A DNA stretch of 64,000 bases, taken from assembly GCA_015680685.1 (NCBI GenBank), contig MNCI01026467.1, positions 313,458-377,457 of the forward strand, read 5' to 3'. This DNA is from Gnetum montanum (taxonomy: Eukaryota; Streptophyta; Gnetopsida; Gnetales; Gnetaceae). The notes under the pieces were generated by a model. It was not told the DNA's origin. It saw only the letters and a list, made by a program, of their open reading frames with translations, and did no database searches. The translations under genes and the position numbers were made by a program. The stretch's first letter is position 1; every line of letters begins with the position of its first letter. Below, piece by piece: positions 40,020-51,569 of this stretch.

Positions 40020-40800
40020 GGTTGATGCAGAGCTCCTAGATATTGATTGTTGGTCCTTGGTGGCAAGGGCCTTACGTTGATTCATTTTAGATCTCTATGT
40101 GATTTTGTTTTCTTTTTCCACAGTGGTCATTGCTACATTATTTTTCCTCCTCCTCTTCTTGCCCTTCCATGTATGTTGATTCTTATACACCACATAGGCA
40201 GGGTCATGACTAGCCTCAATAGCATCCTCTATGTTCTTGGTTTGGGAAAATTCTTAACTAAGTAACCATGGATCTAAGTAGTGGATTTTAGACATAATGA
40301 AATCATTAATCACCCCCTTGAATATAGTGAGAAGGTGAGTCTCAGTTTTTGGTTCAAGAATCTCATTTAGGAGACCATTGCACCACTGTATAAACTTTTG
40401 TATGGGCTCAAGGGGTCCCTCCTTGACCTTCATTAGTTGGTTAAGAGATGCATCAAATTTCAAGTTATAATTAAAATGGTTAATGAATTGTGATATTATG
40501 TCTTCTATCAAGGATATAGATCCTCTTGGTAATGCATGGTACCAATCCAAGGCTTTCCTAGTAAGGAACATAGGGAAAACCCACATTATGGTATACAACC
40601 AAGCTTATAGTAATAGACACTCAAAATGAAAGGTTATAAGGTGGGAATTAGGATTTCCCTTACCATTGTATTTGGTAAATTGAGGTATGGGGATGCCTTA
40701 TGAAAGAGTTATCTATAGAATAGCAAGATTGATTGGGTCATCTTGATAGAAGTCCATGATTTTCATCATTTATGTTTTTGAAGCTTTAAACTTTCATAAC
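40020..40800 (-). pseudogene. E5 gag capsid-like core
   Basis: RKALDWYHALPRGSISLIED, DIISQFINHFNYNLKFDASL, VKEGPLEPIQKFIQWCNGLL and FKGVINDFIMSKIHYLDP (40254-40560) follow E1 block for block. The preceding part (40600-40800) has YNGKGNPNSHLITF-like remnants with stops. Confidence 0.75.
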
Positions 40801-40829
40801 TCTTTTGTAAGATCCTAGATCATTTGAAA

Positions 40830-41716
40830 TGCTTGATCTAGGCCTTGGGACATTTCGGTGGACTAGGGAATCTATAAAAAGGATTGTGGTGTAAGTTCAG
40901 AGGCCTATGGCCCCATGATGGGTTATGACACGGAAGGAAGAGGTTGGATCATAATGATTGTAGAAGGACCAAAAAAAAAGAAGGAGATTGGAGTGGGTAT
41001 TTGAGGAATAAAGGATATGAAGGATGTATGTGACCCTTGAATTACTTGGAATCCCATTGTGGGGCCTATTGCTATCGAGAAGGGGTGAGTGGTGGTGAAG
41101 ACCATCAATGACGGCTGTGCAAACCTTGGCTGCATGGCAAAGGGCATAAAGGAGCAAAGGAAAGTTATTTGGAGTATAGAATGTGCCTAATGGGATACTA
41201 TAATAGGTTTCATTCCAAACATGATTGGATAGATTGGAGAAGTAGGTTGATGGACTTGCCCCATGGAGGAGTTAGGAGACATCAAGGTGGGTACAATGGC
41301 TTGGGAAGCCAACTATTGGAATAGGCTCCCTAAGAAGTTTTCTAGTTTGGGCTATACCTCAAACTTATCCTACTTCTTATGTTGACCCTTAGAGCTTGAC
41401 TTCCCATCTTTTTCATTTATCTCAATTAGATGAGATAAAATGCATGTCTGAGCATCGGACAATGGTATTTTGTCATACGGGAAAAGAATGTATTCCTTCC
41501 CATTATGGTGAATGAGTTCATATTCACATTTGGATTCTGCCTTCACCCACGGGATGAGTAAACCTACCTGGATTTTGGCATAGATGAAATTATAATAATT
41601 TTCATCAATGATAGTCAAATCTAGGCTCTATCCCCTTAGCTTAAGAGATTTCCTATGCTTGACTACTGTAGAGTCTTTAAGGTCATAGACTCTCATAACA
41701 TCTTTATTAGATGCCA
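40830..41716 (-). pseudogene. E5 gag N-terminal domain and linker
   Basis: From an ATG at 41716 it reads MASNKDVMRVYDLKDSTVVK. After a stop and frame change it continues YYNFIYAKIQVGLLIPWVKA and ECEYELIHHNGKEYILFPYD-like text, then IPLSDAQTCILSHLIEINEK. The blocks match E1 near 6640-6500. 40830-41360 is a Pro/Gln/Ser-rich linker with stops. Confidence 0.6.
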
Positions 41717-42661
41717 TGTCAATGAGGTTGAGAGACAAGATGGTTGACTACTTGAAATACATGTTTACTAGCTTTTAAAATTGATTTAATAAATGTTATA
41801 ATTAATTAATTAATTAGAAAAATTTCCAACAAGTGAAATTATCCAAGATGCAAAGGGTTTATGACTAAAAAATAGTGTAAAACTACAATCAAAGATGTGG
41901 TGTAGATTGCAGTGGTAGTGCTGTATACTACACTTGCTAGCTTTATCAGCATGGTCTATGCTAGACGGAAGTGAATAAATGGCTATATTGTCTAGAAAGA
42001 CTATGTTAGTGTTACCCCCTCTTTGAAAAATGCACAGGTTTTGAAAAAATGAATGTGCAATGTTGGTTTTTCTAGTACTATGCTAGGGTATTAGAGAGGA
42101 CTATGTTGGCCTTCTAATATAATTTTATAGCAAAATGTTTTTATGTGTGTTTGTAGTACTATTATGTTGCTAAGCTAACTATGCTATGGTAGGTAATGGG
42201 AAAAGGTCTTTTTCTTGGTAAAACCAAGCTAGGAATATTTCCTCATAAAGGAGGTGCTCTATTTTTGTAAAATGAAATGTAAAGTCTTATGCTCACCAAG
42301 GACTATGCTGGAGTCCTAGAAGTGTCTACGTTGGGTTTCCTACAAACTTTTACAATAGTTAGATTTAGGTGTTTAGATGGACCTACATTGATACCTAGGA
42401 TGTCCTAAATGTAGGTTTTGATGGGAAAAAATTGCTATTTCATGTGTTCACTATGCTAGCCTTAGAGTCCAAAAACTACTATGAAAATAATGTAGAAACC
42501 AAAATCATCCATAATAACTATGTTGGATATTAGTTATGGAAAATTGAACACCAACGTTGGTTTTTTAATGGTAGACATTTGTAGGATTTGAAGTTTGAAA
42601 TGTGGAAGGCTTGGTTTTAGGAAATGGTTGTAAAATGTTTGCACCAAGAATTCAAGTGAAG
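41717..42661 (-). repeat. E5 leader with CTATGCTRG units
   Basis: Noncoding. Repeated GACTATGTTGG/CTATGCTAGG phrases (about 41950, 42002, 42065, 42105, 42175, 42305, 42450, 42520) resemble the LTR modules and the 28.5-31 kb array. No gene seen. Confidence 0.5.
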
Positions 42662-42679
42662 GCCCTCTTTCTAGCACCA
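42662..42679 (-). other. Primer binding site of E5
   Basis: The minus strand reads TGGTGCTAGAAAGAGGGC, six bases inside the LTR. Confidence 0.7.
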
Positions 42680-42685
42680 AAAAAT

Positions 42686-43979
42686 TGTTATACCTGAAAA
42701 TTTTGGTTGCTGAAAAAAAATTGAAAATCACACGTGTGAAACAATTTTTGATCTTGAATCCCAAGAGCCTTCGGAAAAAAGGATTCAAGGTACCTTAGAT
42801 GGTCTAGTTGATCACTTAGGGACTTAAAAAATATACATGAAGAAAAATGAAATTGCATATTCGAATGAAAATAAACATGTAATTAAACTTGAAATGTAGC
42901 AAAAAATGCTTAAAGTATAGAGTTTAGGAAGTATAGCTTGTGTGTTCAAATGCACAAGAAGCTTGTTTGATCAAAGCTTAAACCCTATTGGAGCTAGTAG
43001 GTTGTATTCTATAGTTAAACTCCATGCTCTAGGTACTCCCCAACTCCAATCATTAAAAGCTCCTTGCTAGTTTTCACTTAAATTTGCAACTTTGGGTACA
43101 AGTGGTCTAAGAAATGGTGCTTCACTCTTATTGCAATGGTACTATGCTAAGACTCTTTGATGCTCAAGTAGATACCAATGTGATTCAAAATTCTTGCACA
43201 TGCCAAAATGGGTTTATAGTGCTCAAGATTGCCAAGGTCGTATGATTGAAAAAATGTTCAAAACCTAAACAATGTGTTCAAGTTTGGCTTTTATAGGCTT
43301 CAAGGTTGATTTTAGGCTACAAATTTTTGCCATGATTGCTAATAGATTGGTGTTTTTTGTAGGTGTAATAGGTCATTATTTCTAGTGTAGTTATCCATTT
43401 ATGGTAAGTTTTAACACCTAAGGGCCATCAAAACCACACCAAATACTAAAAATAGTAAATGGACCTTTTGTAACTATGTTGCCCTCTCCATAACTACATT
43501 GGCCTTGGAGAGCTATGCTAGCATTGTTGGAATTTATTGGAAAATGTGGTGACTACACTGGCCATGTAAAGATTACTAAAAATCTAAGATGACTATGCTT
43601 GCATGCTACAATTGCTAGAATTTGTAGCAATTATGCTGGGAATTGCTAGGAAATTAAAAATCCAACACCACCAATGTTGGGTGTAGGTGGTTCCAACGTA
43701 GTTGAGGCTATACCCCCACAAAAAACTATGAAAATGCCAAATTTGATAGTCCCCAAGGCATTTTTATCCTTCCCAAGCCCACATATAGACATGACATTAC
43801 TTTTTCCACTTGAAAAGTGAGGTAGTAACAACTTATGAGATATTTTTCAACCTCAAAAAGTTAAAGTATGCAAGATTGCAACTTAAGGGGCACAAACCTT
43901 ACATTTATAATAAAATCTTACCTCAAGTTGGATGGTAAAAGTTACAAGTCACAACATGAGTTTTTTAGGTGGTGTTTTA
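42686..43979 (-). repeat. E5 5' LTR (about 1.29 kb)
   Basis: Plus-strand start TGTTATACCTGAAAATTTTGG; end GGTGTTTTA at 43979 (CA mutated to TA). Inside are CTATGCTAG/CCATGTAG-like modules (43480-43600) and the CCAAGCCCACATATAGACA block (43775-43800) shared with E4 (9475-9495) and E3 (26565-26590). Confidence 0.75.
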
Positions 43980-44049
43980 GAAACTAAATTTAATATATGC
44001 ATGGAACCTTCAAGTAGAATTACAAGTACCTATGTAGAAGAAATTGATA

Positions 44050-45100
44050 GGTTAGAATAGTTTAAAAGACAACCTCCTCACATCAAGTCATTACAAGAAG
44101 AAGATATTGAATGGAGAAGACCAGAGATATAAGAGACACATAAACCAAAACCCATAGAACTAAAACCCCTACTGGATATACTTGAATATGATTTTTTAAA
44201 CAATAAGAAGCTAGTAATTATAAATGCCAAACTTGATAAGAAACAAAAGAAAAAATTACTGCATTTGCATGGTCCTATGATGAGATCAATGGAATCGATT
44301 CACGTATATGCCAACCTTGAATTTATACGGACCTAGCTATCAAACCATGCTACCAACCTCATAGAAGTCAAAGCTTAAAGAAGTTGTCAATTAAGATTTA
44401 GACAAATTGTTAAAAGTAAGGTTTATCTATCTAATAGCAAATAGTAAATTGGTCAAACCATTAGTCATTGTACCAAAGTAAGGGGATAAGTGGAGGATTT
44501 GTATTGATTTTAGATTATTAAACATGGAAACATTTAAGGACCATTTTCTTCTACCATTTGTTAACTAAGTCCTACATACTATAGCAGGATACTAGTATTG
44601 TAGATTTCTAGATGACTATAGTAAGTACAATAAAATCTACATTGTACTAGAAGACTAAGAAAAGACCACATTCACTAGTTCATAGGGAACATTGGCATAA
44701 AAGCATATGCCCTTTAGTTCATGTAATGCACCCACTACATTCTAGAGACTTGTACTCAGCATCTTCAAGAAGAAAACTAGCAATGAGGTTGATGTCTTTA
44801 TGTATGACTTCTTCACATATGGGCTAGATTTTAAACAAGCCTTGGATTGTGTAGAGCACGTACTGAAGAGATGTATAGAAATCAATATAAAGTTCAATTG
44901 AAAAAAAAAAGCCATTTAATGATTCAAGATGGTATAGTTCTAGGGCATAGAGTATCTTGCAAAGGAATATGAATCTAGAGAAGATCATAGTCAAATAAAA
45001 CATTACTTATGGCCCACAAACCATTAAGAATGTTAAATCAGTTCTTGATCACATAGGATATTATAGAAGATTTATTGAAAATTTCTCAAAATTTGCATAA
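44050..45100 (+). pseudogene. E6 Athila-type reverse transcriptase
   Basis: After a linker (44050-44440: ELKPLLDILEYDFLNNKKL) come RICIDFRLLN, TFKDHFLLPFVN, EKTTFTSS, KHMPFSSCNAPTTF and VLKRCIEINIKFN, DGIVLGHRVSCKGI. The order and the GIVLGHxVS phrase fit Athila RT. The YxDD site is eroded to FMYDFF. At least a dozen stops. Plus strand, divergent from E5, whose LTR it abuts. Confidence 0.75.
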
Positions 45101-45620
45101 CCACTAGTAGAACTCACAAAGAAACATGTACCATTCCATTGGATAGAACTATGTGCCTTAAATTAAAATAGAAACTAATTAAAACACCAATCCTTTAAGC
45201 TCTGGATTGGTCCAAAACCTTTCACATTATGATAGAGGCTTCAAACTAAGCACTGGGAGTAATACTCACTCAACTAGATGATCAAAAATGACCCTATTAC
45301 ATACACTACACTAGTCAAAGCATCAATTGTGCACAACTTAACTACACCACTACAAAAAATGAGCTTATGGCTATGGTATATGCACTTGACAAATTCAGAC
45401 ATTATGTGCTCAAATATCTTATTTATGTCCACACAAGTCATAGTGCTATCATATTTCTAATGAATAAACTAGTAGTCAATCCAAGGATGATAAGATAACT
45501 CATAATATTACATGAATTCAACATCACTATGATAGATAAAAAGGGAATTGAAAACATTGTAGCTGATCATCTATCTAGACTCAGATGGGAACCACATGAC
45601 AATGATGAATCATTATCAAA
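45101..45620 (+). pseudogene. E6 RNase H
   Basis: NYTTTKNELMAMVYALDKFR and HYVLKYLIYVHTSHSAIIFL (45335-45460), then ILHEFNITMIDKKGIENIVA and DHLSRL (45505-45580), the usual end of a gypsy RNase H. Confidence 0.8.
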
Positions 45621-45699
45621 CCAATTTCCCAATCAAAATCTATTCACAAGAACAAAAATGGCTACAACCTCAAGAAAGAAGTCATGGATCTCTAATTAT

Positions 45700-46930
45700 G
45701 TGACATATCTCACTACACAAAAATTTCCTATTGAGTGGAACAAGAAACAAAATTAGTTCCTCTATCAAGCCAAATAGTATATGGAAATTAATGGGAACTT
45801 TTATAAGATCTATACTAATGGACTAATCAAATGGTGTGTCCGAGAAGAAGATCAGCAAATAACCTTACAAGATGCACATGAAGGATCATGTGGTAATTAC
45901 TATACAAAACAAATGACAACACTTAAATTGCTGATGGTAGGCTACTTTTGGCCTATCATATTTCAAGATGCACACCAATTCATCCAATCTTATGAGAGGC
46001 ATCAACACGACAGAGGATTAACAATTAGAAATGAAGGTCCACAATAGTGAATACAACCATTGGAATTATTCGATATTTGAAGAATTGATTATATGAGGTC
46101 AATAGCACCAACGTCCAATGGCAAATCATACATTATAGTGACAATTGATTATTCCACAAAGTGGGAAAAAGCAACTACAATCAAGGATTGCATAGCCAAA
46201 ATAGTTGGTAAGTTCTTTCAACAACACATGGTAAATAGATTTGAAGGATCACACATGCTCATATCAGATAAAAAGACTCAATTTACAAGAGCTACATTCA
46301 AAAAACTAATGTAAAAACTTGGGGTGAATCATAAACTAACTACACTATACCATCCCCAAGCAAATGGTCAAGCAGAAGTGACTAATAGAGAAATCACAAG
46401 AATATTAACTAGAAGAGTTAGTCAATATAGGAAGGATTAGAGCACTAAACTTAACGATTCTCTATGAGCATATAAATCAACATGGAAAGTTCCTATAAGA
46501 TATTTCCCATACAAGTTAGTTTATGGTAAACTACACATGTTACCAATCCAACTAGAACTCAATACCCTTTCCATTTCTTGTATACTTAACCTTAACATAA
46601 GCCTAGCTCAATGAGCATGCCTTATGAATCTTAATCTCTTAGATGAGAATAGATTAGTTACTCAAATGAGTTATAAAATTCATAAAAAGAACTCCAAAAA
46701 TAGACATGATGCTAAAATAAGATGTGTCAATTCAAGTAGGTGATAAAGTCCTCTATTACAATCTTAGTCATGTCCTACAAAAGGATAAGTTCCAAACCTT
46801 ATGGGAAGGACCCTATATCATCCATGCAACATACCAATCTAGTACCATGCAGATCTATCACCGAACCAATCCATAAAAGTTAATTCTTATCAATATTTAA
46901 CAAGTCAAGCCATATCATGACTTTCCCTAC
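45700..46930 (+). pseudogene. E6 integrase
   Basis: DAHEGSCGNYY ... SYERHQ (45870-46000) is the zinc finger with most Cys/His ligands lost. The core keeps all three acidic residues: IVTIDYSTKWEKA (46136-46175), MLISDKKTQF (46256-46285) and YHPQANGQAEVTNREI (46348-46400), spaced as D-D-E of integrases. The C-terminal part continues to about 46930 with KVLYYNL- and WEGPYIIH-like text. Stops are fewer than in RT. Confidence 0.8.
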
Positions 46931-47080
46931 TCTTTTAGGGACTCTACCCCATCTACCAAACTATTGGCACATTTTGGCCATTTAATAGAACTAAAAAATG
47001 CTTTAGGCATGGAGTTGAATGGCTTAGGAGGTGTAAGTCCAATAATAAAGTCCTTTGATTCATGGTTATAAAAAAGCATA

Positions 47081-47398
47081 TTGAGTGATTTTTATAATGA
47101 GTTGTTCTTCTTTGCCAATGTTAAAATTACTATTGAGGACTCATCATCTTGGAAAAAAGGACATAACATTCATCACAAAGATGCTACAAAATTTAATTCT
47201 TTTTCTCATAAGGGTGAAATGTACAAAGTAACAAATACTGGTTCATCATTTAAATCATCTTCAAAGGGCAAAGTTATCTTTACTAAAGTGGACAAATCCA
47301 AATTACTACAAAAATTGTCATCCATTTTTCTTGCAACCAACTACCCAAGAAATTGTATCTTCAAGAAAATCCTTACAAATTTTGTGATGTATAAATGA
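47081..47398 (+). CDS. Short open frame of unknown origin (105 codons)
   Basis: Starts MSDFYNELFFFANVKITIED; Lys/Ser-rich middle (SSFKSSSKGKVIFTKVDKSK) and a LLQKLSSIFLATNYPRNC end. No family recognised, and there is no motif or membrane segment. It lies 150 bases after the E6 integrase and might be a leftover of an extra Athila ORF or chance. Confidence 0.25.
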   Translation: MSDFYNELFFFANVKITIEDSSSWKKGHNIHHKDATKFNSFSHKGEMYKVTNTGSSFKSSSKGKVIFTKVDKSKLLQKLSSIFLATNYPRNCIFKKILTNFVMYK

Positions 47399-47399
47399 T

Positions 47400-48690
47400 G
47401 AAGATGTTGTTGATTAGAAAATAAAAATATGCTCTACCCAACAAGACTCTATAAGTAAAATCGAATGATAGCTATCTCTTGTTGATAAATTTTCAAAAAA
47501 TTTGTTAAACTATTAGCAAATTATTCAATTTATTTTAAATCCAATTTTATGATTCAAAATCATCATTTTAGTATTTGCTATGTCACTATCTTTATAATAG
47601 TGAAAGGTAAAGATAAAATTCAAAAATTTAGGTTACTATAAGATTGAAACAGAGAATGCTATTGCAAGAGGAAAGAGATCCTGGTATAACTTGGGCAACA
47701 AAATCATTTAATTAAGTAAAGGAAAATGCTCATAAATCCAAATTAATGGTAGCTATGATTCCTAATGAACAAAATGTATTCAACCTTCTTGGCTGAGCCT
47801 ATCATGATGGCATACAATGAAGCAATGATCTTTCTTCTGGTCAACAAATGATTAAAAACAAAAGGCATATATTCCATGATGAATTCCTATCACTATCAAG
47901 TGGAAATTAAAAATTTATTTTGCATTGTAATCTCCAAAAATTGTGGATATTGTTGATTCTTTACTTTGTACCAGCGTAGGCTAAACCAGCGGCAACAATC
48001 CCAATCATGCATTTAAATCTAAGCCTTCTCAACACTATAGCCTCTTGACTGATTCCTACGTAGATGGAAATCATGTTAGTACTTGTATCTGATCTATTTA
48101 TAGGGGAAAGGGTTAGAGTTTAGTTAAAGAATGCTTCTATGGCCTACACTTTTCTCTACCACTTGCTACCATTCTTCTAGATATTTCTTGCTTTGGTGCT
48201 TTATCATTTCCACCTAGTAGTTGTCATTGTAGGTGTGCCCTTGGAGATCTCCTTGAACTTCTGTAGGAAACGCAAGCCTAAGCATGTTACAATGAATTTG
48301 GGAAAATTGATCACATCAGAAGCTAAACACCACCTTAGATCCACGTAAATGCTGCCTTTATCGTTGGTGTGAAGAAACTACCAATTGCCGTAATGATGTT
48401 TACACCTTTGAAACTATGGGACTTGGCATAATTTTATTAAAACAAATCTTTTACTGGCCTTGAAAGTTGGTTGTATTACCACAAGGATTGGCCATTGCAT
48501 GGATGAGCTGCCAAGACAAAACCACTTAATCTCATTGTCAATTGAAACGCTTTGCTGTATTATAAAGGAGATTAATTTAACATTCGAGTAATACTTTTAA
48601 AAGATATCCATATTATGATTTAGGAAAAAGGGAAGATTTATGAACATTTGATAACTATTAGTTTATTTTCTATGAGAATTGAAACTTTCC
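47400..48690. other. AT-rich DNA, nothing recognised
   Basis: No coding blocks. A CTATTTATAGGGG site near 48093 could be a promoter of an old LTR, but no LTR ends are visible. Confidence 0.4.
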
Positions 48691-48960
48691 ATGGAAGTCG
48701 TAACTTCATGATAGTTACAACCAACACTCCAAGATATTTGTAGCTAATTTTGATTTTTTCCATTACCAAGGAGACACTTGCCAAATGTGGCTTAAAAATC
48801 TCTTAACTTCTCATGGAAGTTGTAACTCCTTGGGTGGTTAAAATCAAAACTTCTAGATATTTGTTACTCACCCTTAACCTCTCATGATAATTGTAACTAC
48901 CCAAAGCCACTATAAAAAGGCTTCAAAGGTAGAAATGGAAAGGGGGAAGCTTTTTGAGAA
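48690..48960 (+). promoter_or_regulatory. Promoter-like region with direct repeats and TATA box
   Basis: The phrase CATGGAAGTCGTAACT / CATGGAAGTTGTAACT / CATGATAATTGTAACT occurs at about 48690, 48819 and 48884, followed by TATAAAAAGG at 48911-48920 and a purine-rich stretch. This is the layout of an LTR or host core promoter. No gene is recognisable downstream. Confidence 0.45.
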
Positions 48961-49869
48961 GAAGAAATTTGAAGATTGCTTGTAAGATGGCTTGCTAAAG
49001 ACATCATTTCAACCACTTTGTTTTAATCCTGTGAGTTCATTCTTTCCTATTTTTTTAGCTACTTTGCTAGTGGTTTAGGTAGTATCATGCTTGGCTTTTA
49101 AATTTGTGATTTTTAGATTGCTTTTATAGTTTTTTGTTACATGATAGTAGAATCCTATTAAGATTTACCATAGAAGATCTCATGTTGGAAAGCCTCATGA
49201 GCCATTTAATAGAGAATTTTATTATTATGTAATGTTTAAGGCTGCTATTAGGATTGTTGTAAGAAAGCCTCTACTATAGACAAGCCAATTGAGCAATTCA
49301 ATAGTCTAGAGGGTTCAAAAACTCTTTGGTATTTTTATAGGACTGAAATAGCTGTTTGATTTTTAAAGTATATTTCCTTGGTATTTCAATCAAAAATTGT
49401 CAAATCTTTAAAAGCTCTATTGTATGCAATCGTTCACAACTATTATCTAGCCAAAATAGAGACTCATACATGGTAGTTTACATAACAATTTTTGGTAGTA
49501 TAGTAGGATTGTCTTTAAGAAATTGCTTGTTTGAGCCTAGAAAATTTGAACAATTCATAGATATTGAGTTAGGGATAACTTTATCGTGAAGTTTTTCCTC
49601 ATATCAATTTACCTTGCTTAAATATTTGAAATTTTTACATAAATTTGCTTTCTTTTCTTTCTCTTTCCATTGAATCTTGCTTTATTTCTAGTTTTCTTAT
49701 GGAACTTTCTCTCTCTGGGGAAAATTAGGAGTAGATTAGTAGAGTTGTGCTCAAATGCTTTTCGCAAAATTTTATTTGTTATAAATAGGTATTATAAGGA
49801 CCGTATAGACTAAGTGATTGAACAAAATAGTAATCTCCAACAACCCAATATTTTACAAAGTTGGCTGAA
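48961..49869. other. AT-rich DNA, nothing recognised
   Basis: Some repeated phrases (GAGCCATTTAATAGAGAATT / GAGCAATTCAATAG near 49200 and 49290); no gene. Confidence 0.4.
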
Positions 49870-51560
49870 TCTCTTTTATGATAGCCGATTACAATCTTAT
49901 ATGCAACTCAACTATTTCAACATTCACAACATCAAACACATACTCACATTTAACTACTAAGTCTCTTGGGTTGTATTTGGGCCTTATTGTTGCCAAAGAC
50001 CAGCAAGCACCGAAATCCTATTCAAGGCACTCGTTGGCAGTTGCATCCCAAATGGTTGCCAACATAAACAAGCTACCATCCATTCTATATTCCAAATATT
50101 CACTTCTTAGAATAGTCATGGGGGTGTCAAACTTGACACTTAGGCACAAATTTTTGTTCCAACACTTTTCTACTTTTTATTTTTTCCATTTCTTACTAAT
50201 TCTTCCACTCTTTTATAACTTTTCCATTCTTTTATACTCTTTTTATTTCTTGAATCATTTTTCACGCTTTAATAATTTTCAACCTTTTCTATTTTCAATA
50301 TTTTTCCACATTTTTTTATCATCTTTCATGTACAAATTCTTGTTGATTTTTCTAATAAAGTAAAAAGAAATAAAACAAGATGTCATCCCAATAATGTGAA
50401 TATTGTCCTATATTATCAAATTGTCGAAGGATTGATAATTATAGAGTGAGACCACATCACCCATCCACTCATTTTCAATAATAAGAGGTTCTTACCATGG
50501 CCATAATGACATTCTTTCCACAATAAACCTAAACTAAACTTGTGATCACTATGCTTGAATAGAAAAGAAAAGAACCAAGTGGGAATGAAAAGGTGTGGCA
50601 TCAAGGGTATTTGTTAATTCTCTACAACTACTACTATAAGTCTGATCCTACTATTAAGTTGTATTATTTACTTGAGTTATAATGAAACATGAAAGTCCAA
50701 AATCAATGTTGCATTACCATGTCACTAGGAAGACACGTACCCATGCCTAAAGGTAGTCCTCTAGTCAACTTGACACAATAAAAACATAATAAATGCATAG
50801 AATAAAAATTTCTAGGGGTTCCACTAGAAATACATGTTATCCATGCCTAAAGGCACTACTCTGTCTAATGGTCAAGTATCCTTTAAAAAATAAATTGTGC
50901 TATTCATAAACTACTTTAAACTTCATTGCCAAGTTTTAATACCTCTTGTAGTTGTGATAGTATTGTGGTAAAGAATTTATAGCTACAAAGGACATATGAC
51001 AAAGTAGATAAAGAATATAGTGAATTTTCTATTAAGGAGAAAATATACTTCAAGATTGAAACTTACCATATTTTTCCCACTAAAAGATTGAACAAAATTT
51101 CCACCTATGCTATAAGAGGAAGCACTATTCTTATGAGGAAATTTAACATAAATCTAGCTCATTTATTGTTTCTAGAAATTCAAAGAAGATTTGAAGAAAA
51201 GAAGGTAGGGAAATTCACATTATCATTCGCTTACCTCATTATAAGGTTATGCAAGCAAGTTAGAATTATGGGCTACACAAATGGTGTCCTGCGCAAGGCC
51301 TAGAATGCATCTTACACTGAGATGTCCAAGCCAATGCCTCCAAAGAAAGACCAACTAGAAAAGCCAGTAGGCACTAAGGAAGAAGTAGGATTCACACTAG
51401 TTGGAAACATTCCAACCACAAGATAGGAACAAGCTAGACCCAATGGATCAACACCAACCAATGATAGACCTAGATTGAGTACTCCACCAACACAATCTCA
51501 ATTTGCCACATGCATATCTCAATTGTAGATTTCTGATGTATTACATGGACCTCCTCCATT
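49870..51560 (+). pseudogene. E7: plus-strand copy of an Athila-like element segment
   Basis: Three parts align in order with the minus strand of 55.8-52.6 kb. 49870-50130 matches a gag linker. 50380-50980 matches a noncoding block (GTTCCACTAGAAATACATGTTATCC against GTTCCACTGGAAAGACATGTTATTC). The rest matches a protein with LNKISTYAIRGSTILMRKFN, LEIQRRFEEKKVGKFTLSFA and RLCKQVRIMGYTN (51085-51290). The protein resembles the extra Athila ORF (putative plant transposon protein domain). After 51300 it becomes Pro/Thr-rich with stops. Confidence 0.6.
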
Positions 51561-51569
51561 GAGAGGGTT

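Larger units (their letters stand above)
37640..43979 (-). mobile_element. E5: older gag-protease element (Tat-like), 3' end not found
   Basis: Minus-strand order: 5' LTR (43979-42686), primer binding site, leader, gag with the same N-terminal, core and knuckle blocks as E1, protease-like domain, motif array K. No pol. The 3' LTR and polypurine tract are not visible between 37640 and 28478; genes A and B and the ~190-bp array occupy that space. Stops are many. E5 shares the E3/E4 LTR type, tying gag-only and pol-bearing elements to one family. Confidence 0.7.

Noticed and set aside
49878-50363. 161-codon open frame, Phe/Leu-rich
   Set aside because: The second half is a T-rich low-complexity run aligned with a noncoding block of E8; no conserved frame between the two copies.
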